DNA from: Spirochaetota bacterium | Lineage (GTDB): Bacteria; Spirochaetota; UBA4802; UBA5550 | Length of the DNA: 58,125 nt | Assembly (NCBI GenBank): GCA_016928865.1 | Contig: JAFGJX010000028.1 | Location: 1-58,125 of the forward strand | Direction of reading: 5' to 3' | In this document: positions 53,272 through 58,125 of the stretch, piece after piece | Layout of the letters: each line of letters starts with the position of its first letter | Position numbering within the stretch: the stretch's first letter is position 1 | Position numbers and translations under genes: made by a program | Notes under the pieces: generated by a model | Seen by the model: the letters and a program-made list of their open reading frames with translations, nothing else | What the model was told of the DNA's origin: nothing | Database searches by the model: none

Positions 53272-53326
53272 AGCTGGTCTGGCCGATCTTGTACGGCTTC
53301 AATAATTTCAGGAAAGAGTATTTTCT

Positions 53327-54079
53327 ATGAAAAGATTCAATCGTAAATCGTTTATCGTGCTCATGATTTTTGCTCTGCTCTTTCCCGTGTCATCTTTTGC
53401 AGAGGAAAAGATTCTTGTCGGGGTTGCGGCAAATTATATTCTAACATTTAAAGAACTATCAGCCGCCTTTGAAAAGCTGACCGGCATCAGGGTCAAGGCA
53501 GTATTCACATCGTCAGGAAATCTGTACACTCAGATTAATAATGGCGCTCCCTATGATATATTTCTCTCCGCTGATGAGGAGAGGCCCGCGCGTCTGTATA
53601 AGGACGGTCTGGCGAAAAAACCGTTCACCTATGCCATCGGTCAGATAATACTATGGTCGCTCAAGAAGGATTTCTGCAGCGCGAAAGAATGGACCCTGGC
53701 ACTGCGGGATGCACGTATAAAAAAAATCGCCATAGCCAATCCTGAAACGGCCCCCTATGGTCTGTCGTCTCTGAAGGTGCTTCGGAAAACCGGTCTGTAC
53801 GATTCTCTCAAGCCAAAACTTGTCATCTCCCAGAATATAGCCCAGGCTTTTCAGTATGCCTCTACTGAAGCCGTTGATGCGGGATTCTGCGCCCTCTCCG
53901 TGGCGTTTTCGGAGAATGGCAGGGCAGGCTGCTATTATATAATACAAGAAGCGCCATCAATCATGCAATCAGCATGTATATTGAAGGGTTCAAAAAACAT
54001 CAGAGGCGCGGAAAAACTTGCCGCTTTTCTTGTTTCAAGAGATGCGGTTGCTATTAAAAAAAAGTACGGGTACCGGTAG
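53327..54079 (+). CDS. modA: Molybdate/tungstate ABC transporter binding protein
   Basis: A 250-aa periplasmic protein. The signal peptide (FIVLMIFALLFPVSSFAEE) is cleaved near residue 25. The mature part matches ModA: LVGVAANYILTFKELSAAFE, VFTSSGNLYTQINNGAPYDI, FLSADEERPARLY, and NPETAPYGLSSLKVL. ModA-family proteins bind molybdate and often tungstate; the sequence alone does not say which. Its location behind an AOR-family gene favours tungstate. The permease begins at the very next base after the stop. Confidence 0.9.
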   Translation: MKRFNRKSFIVLMIFALLFPVSSFAEEKILVGVAANYILTFKELSAAFEKLTGIRVKAVFTSSGNLYTQINNGAPYDIFLSADEERPARLYKDGLAKKPFTYAIGQIILWSLKKDFCSAKEWTLALRDARIKKIAIANPETAPYGLSSLKVLRKTGLYDSLKPKLVISQNIAQAFQYASTEAVDAGFCALSVAFSENGRAGCYYIIQEAPSIMQSACILKGSKNIRGAEKLAAFLVSRDAVAIKKKYGYR

Positions 54080-54745
54080 TTGGATTATACGGCACTTTTC
54101 ATCACACTTAAATTGGCCCTTGTAACTACCATAATACTCATGGTGCTTGCGGCCCCTCTGGCATATATGCTTGCGTATACATCAATGCCGGGAAAATCTT
54201 TTTTCGAAGCGCTGGTGTATCTTCCTACGGCCCTCCCGCCAACAGTTATCGGTTTTTATCTTATTATAATAATGGGACCCGGAGGGATACTGGGGCGGGT
54301 ATGGGAGCATCTTCCAGGCGGCTCGCTGCTATTTACTTTTCACGGCATCGTGATTGCTTCCCTTATCTATAGCATTCCATTTGCGGTACAACCGTTGAAG
54401 GCGGCTTTTCAGAAGCTTGACCGCCGCCTTCTTGAAAATGCATATGTTCTCGGTTTATCAAAAAAGAGCGCGTTTTTTCGAGTTATACTCCCCAACAGTA
54501 TCAGCGGGATAGTGGCGGCCGCGGTTCTGGTTTTTCTTCACACTATCGGCGCATTCGGAATTCTCATTATGGTCGGGGGGAGCATTCCCGGCGAAACCAG
54601 AGTCGCATCAATAGCAATTTACGAGGCTGTAGAAAGCATGGATTATCATAAGGCGGGGATTCTCTCGCTCAGTTTTATACCAATAAGCTATGCTTTTCTT
54701 CTTCTGGCAAACAAACTTAATAGGGATTCTTCAAATGTCCATTAA
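54080..54745 (+). CDS. modB: Molybdate/tungstate ABC transporter permease
   Basis: A 221-aa membrane permease with five to six helices. LPTALPPTVIGFYLI is the ModB signature near residue 50, and the cytoplasmic EAA-like loop reads LENAYVLGLSKKSAFFRVIL. The start is TTG at 54080, abutting the modA stop. The 3' end overlaps modC by 11 bases. Confidence 0.9.
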   Translation: MDYTALFITLKLALVTTIILMVLAAPLAYMLAYTSMPGKSFFEALVYLPTALPPTVIGFYLIIIMGPGGILGRVWEHLPGGSLLFTFHGIVIASLIYSIPFAVQPLKAAFQKLDRRLLENAYVLGLSKKSAFFRVILPNSISGIVAAAVLVFLHTIGAFGILIMVGGSIPGETRVASIAIYEAVESMDYHKAGILSLSFIPISYAFLLLANKLNRDSSNVH

Positions 54746-55436
54746 TATCTCTCTCAAAAAAAAGCTGCCATTCTATACTATTGATATTTCGTTCTCATGC
54801 CCGGACGGAAAAATGCTTGTCATGGTGGGTCCGTCAGGCGGCGGGAAGACTACTATTATCCGCATGCTGGCGGGTCTTGAGAAACCGGATGAAGGAGAAA
54901 TTTTTTTCCGGGACAGGCCATGGTTTGATTCGAGGAGCGATATAAATATCCCTGTTCAGAAGCGTCGTCTCGGGTATGTTTTTCAGGATTATACGCTTTT
55001 TCCGCATCTGAACCTCTATGAAAATGCCGCGTTTGCCGCCGTTGATAAAAATGAGGTGGATGAACTTTTTGAGTTATTCAGTATAAATCATCTCCGCAAA
55101 CAAAAACCGGACAGGGTCTCGGGCGGGGAACGACAGCGCTGCGCCATATGCCAGGCACTGGCGCGACATCCACGGGTGCTTCTCCTTGATGAGCCTTTTT
55201 CAGCCCTCGATGTTATTACCAGGAGGGATTTACGGGATGAATTGAAAAACCTGAAAGGACGATATCCCTTCCCCATGATTTATGTGACCCATGATATAAA
55301 TGAGGCGTATTTTCTGGCAGATCAAATTCTTCCAATTGTTGAGGGTAAGGTGGTGTCTGAATGGATGAAGCGGACGGTCGCCTGTGACACGACCTTGAGA
55401 GCGGCCCGTAAACCCCGTCTGGCTATCGCATATTAG
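54735..55436 (+). CDS. modC: Molybdate/tungstate ABC transporter ATPase
   Basis: A 233-aa ATPase. Walker A GPSGGGKTT, Q-loop VFQDYTLFPHL, signature VSGGERQRCAICQALARHP, Walker B VLLLDEPFSALD and switch His VTHDINEAY are all present. It lacks the C-terminal molybdate-binding MOP/TOBE domain of full-length ModC (about 350 aa), so it is a short form. I chose ATG 54735 (AGGGA upstream); the frame extends 15 codons upstream inside modB. Confidence 0.92.
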   Translation: MSINISLKKKLPFYTIDISFSCPDGKMLVMVGPSGGGKTTIIRMLAGLEKPDEGEIFFRDRPWFDSRSDINIPVQKRRLGYVFQDYTLFPHLNLYENAAFAAVDKNEVDELFELFSINHLRKQKPDRVSGGERQRCAICQALARHPRVLLLDEPFSALDVITRRDLRDELKNLKGRYPFPMIYVTHDINEAYFLADQILPIVEGKVVSEWMKRTVACDTTLRAARKPRLAIAY

Positions 55437-55521
55437 GTTTTGCTGCGTGGTGTTGGATTGCTCACCTATCCGGGGGAAGCGGTTTATGTGATCGGTTATT
55501 ATATAAGGAATAGTTATTTGA

Positions 55522-56088
55522 ATGAATATTGGGACCTATTCATATGAAGAGTATGTGCAGATCGTAATATCGTTTCACGGCGCCGTCGAGCCGGGATTGA
55601 TTATAGGGGGCCTGATGGTTGATCAGGCGCTTAAAAATATTCCGGAAGGAGAATTTTTTAACGCCATATGCGAGACGCCTGATTGCCTCCCTGACTCCAT
55701 CCAGCTTCTCACCCGGTGTACCGTTGGTAACGGATGGCTGACAATTCTTGATTTCGGGAAGTTTGCCGTCACGCTGTATGAAAGGGAAAGTGGAAACGGG
55801 GTCAGGGTCTACCTCGATCCGGACAGGCTTAAAAACTGGCCCGGGATAAACAGATGGTTTTTTAAGCACAAGACAACCATCCCGAAGGATCATGATCTTC
55901 TTATGAGCCAGATAAAAGAGGCCGGACATTCTCTGCTCGGCATGCAGAACGTCCGGGTAAAAACCGGACAGGTTAACCGGGGGGAAATGGGCCCTGTAGC
56001 CATATGCCCGGTATGCGGAGAGGCTTATCCCGTGAAACATGGTGATACATGCAGAAATTGTAATGGTGAATCACCATATCTTGTATAG
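55522..56088 (+). CDS. FmdE-family protein with zinc-ribbon tail
   Basis: A 188-aa protein of the formylmethanofuran dehydrogenase subunit E family. HGAVEPGLIIGGLMVDQAL, ETPDCLPDSIQLLTRCTVG and GVRVYLDP match the FmdE domain, and the C-terminal CPVCGEAY...CRNCNG is the treble-clef/zinc ribbon seen in many members. FmdE proteins are common beside Mo/W enzymes even in non-methanogens; their exact role is unsettled (metal or pterin handling has been proposed). It lies 85 bases after modC and completes the cluster. Confidence 0.82.
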   Translation: MNIGTYSYEEYVQIVISFHGAVEPGLIIGGLMVDQALKNIPEGEFFNAICETPDCLPDSIQLLTRCTVGNGWLTILDFGKFAVTLYERESGNGVRVYLDPDRLKNWPGINRWFFKHKTTIPKDHDLLMSQIKEAGHSLLGMQNVRVKTGQVNRGEMGPVAICPVCGEAYPVKHGDTCRNCNGESPYLV

Positions 56089-56213
56089 GACGGCGGCGTG
56101 ATTTATAACAGGGTGTATGTGAGAAGTCGGTCCAGGTAATTAATTCCCTCCTGATATTTGCAATTTACAATAGACTTGTTTCAATACTGAATTTCCCGCG
56201 GATGGTTTCACGG

Positions 56214-56256
56214 GTGAAGCCGCCAAAAAAAGCCCTCCCGCCGGGGCTTCCTGGCG
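56214..56256. repeat. Hairpin repeat, copy 1
   Basis: GTGAAGCCGCC, an A-rich part, then AAGCCC...GGGCTT within an outer CGCC/GGCG pairing. It shares the AAGCCC-N-GGGGCTT plan with the copies at 56941 and 57051. It may double as a terminator for the upstream cluster. Confidence 0.55.
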
Positions 56257-56429
56257 AGCGTGAAAGGCAGCTCCGCAATAAATTTCATTATTTCCGGGCC
56301 CTGAATCTTTGCGCGTTCATCATATATCTTTTTTAATAGTCACTGCAATTTCAATTGAATTGCTTTTCGATAGTGGCCCTGAAGTTAAGTAAAAAATAGA
56401 TCCACCAGATATTTTATTGTCATATTAAG

Positions 56430-56458
56430 TTGACGTTTGCGGGGATATTTATTAATAT
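56430..56458 (+). promoter_or_regulatory. Promoter and AT-rich operator of the Fur-family gene
   Basis: TTGACG, a 17-base spacer and TAATAT form a good sigma-70 promoter. ATTAATAT occurs twice (56451 and 56468), overlapping the -10 and the start region, which would suit autoregulation by a Fur/PerR dimer. Leader is only about 12 bases with no clear ribosome site. Confidence 0.55.
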
Positions 56459-56475
56459 TAAGAATCATTATTAAT

Positions 56476-56877
56476 ATGAAACCCATCCGCCGGAAAAGCA
56501 AGCAGCGCGAAAGGATCTATGACTTCATACGGTCACGCATGGACCACCCGACCGCGCATCATGTGTATGAGGTCCTGAAAAAGGAAATGCCCTCCCTCAG
56601 TCTTGGCAATGTGTACCGCAATATTAACATACTGGTGGAGGATGGGCTCCTGACCAGGAGGGAGTTCGGCGACGGCAATGAGCATTACGACGCCATTCCG
56701 GGACTGCACTATCACTTTATCTGTGACACGTGTAAAAGCGTTATCGATTTCCCCATGCCGCTCCAGGGTTTGATAACGAAAAAGGCCCGGAACATGTCAA
56801 AGCATAGCATCTCTGGGCATACAATACAGTTTTTTGGCACCTGTGAGAAATGCAGAAAAAGAAAGAAGGGCAGATAG
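56476..56877 (+). CDS. Fur/PerR-family metalloregulator
   Basis: A 133-aa regulator. The winged helix (SKQRERIYDFIRSRMDHPTA, then LSLGNVYRNINILVEDGLL) and the HYHFICDTC metal-binding region are typical; two CxxC pairs (CDTC and CEKC) form the structural zinc site. The HxH-type regulatory site residues (EHYDAIPGLHYHF) fit PerR. Next to bacterioferritin and katG, a peroxide-sensing PerR role is the best inference, controlling those two genes. The start at 56476 lacks a clear ribosome site. Confidence 0.88.
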   Translation: MKPIRRKSKQRERIYDFIRSRMDHPTAHHVYEVLKKEMPSLSLGNVYRNINILVEDGLLTRREFGDGNEHYDAIPGLHYHFICDTCKSVIDFPMPLQGLITKKARNMSKHSISGHTIQFFGTCEKCRKRKKGR

Positions 56878-56940
56878 TATGGACCAGGATGCGCGGCCTT
56901 ATCAGGCTTTTTGCACTACTGGATTGTCAAAGGTAGTCAC

Positions 56941-57004
56941 GGGGGCGAAGCCCTGAAAAAGAACCACTGACGGGGCTTCCCGACCAACTCAAAACGCAGT
57001 TTTG
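56941..57004. repeat. Hairpin repeat, copy 2
   Basis: GAAGCCC pairs with GGGCTTC over a 19-base A-rich loop, followed by the dyad CAAAACGCAGTTTTG. The same two-part plan recurs at 57051-57115. Confidence 0.6.
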
Positions 57005-57050
57005 AAATGCGTATATTTATTAGATTTGTTTGTTTTTCTCATTTTATTAA

Positions 57051-57115
57051 GCGGGGGCGGAGCCCCCGAAAAAAAACCCCGCAGGGGCTTTTTATAACAG
57101 CAAAACGGAGTTTTG
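57051..57115. repeat. Hairpin repeat, copy 3, with terminator-like end
   Basis: GGGGGC-GGA-GCCCCC is a tight hairpin; AACCCC-GCA-GGGGCTTTTT next to it looks like a bidirectional terminator; the dyad CAAAACGGAGTTTTG ends the copy. CAACAAGTTAATT follows directly and recurs at 35034. Confidence 0.6.
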
Positions 57116-57142
57116 CAACAAGTTAATTATTCGGAGGATGTG

Positions 57143-57613
57143 ATGAAGGGAAATGAAAAATTGATTACAACTCTTAACGCGCTGCTGGCTGACGAGCTGA
57201 CGGCGATCAATCAGTACATGGTGCATTCGGAGATGTGCGACGACTGGGGATATGAAAAGCTCCACAAGCACTTCGAGAAGCGCGCCATAGACGAGATGAA
57301 GCACGCGGAAAAGCTCATCGGGCGCATTCTCTATCTCGAGGGAACGCCGACGGTCAGCTCTCTGAACAAGATCCTGATCGGCGACAGGGTGGACAAGCAG
57401 CTGGCCAACGACCACGCCGCCGAGGAAGGCGCCATCAGGGCGTACAATGATGCGATAGTCCTCGCGGGCGAGGTAAAGGATTTCGCGACACGCGATTTTC
57501 TGCAGCAGATATTGAACGATGAAGACGCGCACATGGACGACATCGAGGAGCTGCAGAGCCAGATAGAGCAGATGTCGCTCCAGGTCTTTTTGACGACGCA
57601 GGTAAAGGAATAA
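57143..57613 (+). CDS. bfr: Bacterioferritin
   Basis: A 156-aa iron-storage protein. The four-helix-bundle ferroxidase ligands are visible: ELTAINQYMVHSEMC (Glu), EMKHAEKLI (Glu/His), and DEDAHMDDIEE (Glu/His); the usual heme Met is probably Met in the second helix region. Length fits the family (about 155-160 aa). It starts at 57143 with CGGAGGA 8 bases upstream. Followed 18 bases later by katG, and preceded by a PerR-type regulator: a peroxide-defence unit that locks away iron and removes H2O2. Confidence 0.92.
   Translation: MKGNEKLITTLNALLADELTAINQYMVHSEMCDDWGYEKLHKHFEKRAIDEMKHAEKLIGRILYLEGTPTVSSLNKILIGDRVDKQLANDHAAEEGAIRAYNDAIVLAGEVKDFATRDFLQQILNDEDAHMDDIEELQSQIEQMSLQVFLTTQVKE

Positions 57614-58125
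<512 letters not shown>

Larger units (their letters stand above)
56089..56475. other. Intergenic region between fmdE-like and fur-like genes
   Basis: About 390 bases with one hairpin repeat (56214-56256) and a sigma-70 promoter (56430-56458) for the Fur-family gene. No gene was recognised. Confidence 0.55.

Noticed and set aside
56214..57115. CRISPR array
   Set aside because: Only three imperfect copies with irregular spacing and no cas genes; they are hairpin repeats.

Overview
The window reads as a GC-rich chromosomal segment of a Gram-negative anaerobe or facultative anaerobe. It encodes outer-membrane beta-barrel and TolC-type proteins, many lipoproteins, a tripartite RND pump, two periplasmic-type [NiFe]-hydrogenases with c-type cytochromes, an aldehyde:ferredoxin oxidoreductase (AOR) family protein, and PerR/bacterioferritin/KatG oxidative-stress genes. 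Regulators of the membrane-AraC type, a 7TMR-DISM chemoreceptor, many lipoproteins and acyl-CoA/MaoC genes suggest a spirochaete-like or deltaproteobacterial-like lineage; this is only a soft inference and no rRNA or tRNA is present to settle it.

1-9.7 kb: a minus-strand run (1234-aa FAD/Fe-S oxidoreductase, nucleoside deaminase, unknown protein, DUF4442 thioesterase-like protein, radical SAM protein cut by the window edge), then an Smr-domain protein, an ankyrin lipoprotein, an outer-membrane protein and a seven-repeat lipoprotein. 9.3-16.0 kb: a TetR-controlled RND efflux operon (tetR, outer-membrane channel, adaptor, permease, PII-like protein) with a perfect 34-bp palindrome in front of tetR. 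16.4-19.6 kb: hydrogenase 1 (tetraheme lipoprotein, small subunit, large subunit) closed by a strong terminator. 19.7-23.0 kb: a GNAT-histone deacetylase fusion, a 3D-domain lipoprotein and a thioredoxin-reductase-like flavoprotein.

23.0-33.0 kb: lipid/ester metabolism. There is a carboxylesterase with a tiny upstream lipoprotein, a membrane-anchored AraC regulator, an SGNH hydrolase, a double MaoC protein with its own AraC regulator, a FATP-like acyl-CoA synthetase with a candidate sigma-54 promoter, an ICMT-type methyltransferase and a DapA-family aldolase. 33.0-41.8 kb: trkH under a c-di-AMP (ydaO-type) riboswitch, a 7TMR-DISM/MCP receptor, and a complete sugar ABC importer. 41.8-45.0 kb: a lipase lipoprotein divergent from a second membrane AraC regulator paralogous to the first.

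45.9-56.1 kb is the most interesting region. One same-strand block carries hydrogenase 2 (large subunit, maturation protease, diheme protein, small subunit), a Tat-signal four-cluster ferredoxin, a 729-aa AOR-family protein, a molybdopterin-binding MoeA-like protein with a cysteine tail, a molybdate/tungstate ABC transporter (modABC) and an FmdE-type protein. Inference: H2 oxidation or evolution coupled to a Mo/W-pterin oxidoreductase, with its own metal supply. 56.1-58.1 kb: hairpin repeats, a Fur/PerR-family regulator, bacterioferritin and the start of katG. Overall the window couples H2/carbon redox metabolism with lipid handling, export and stress defence.
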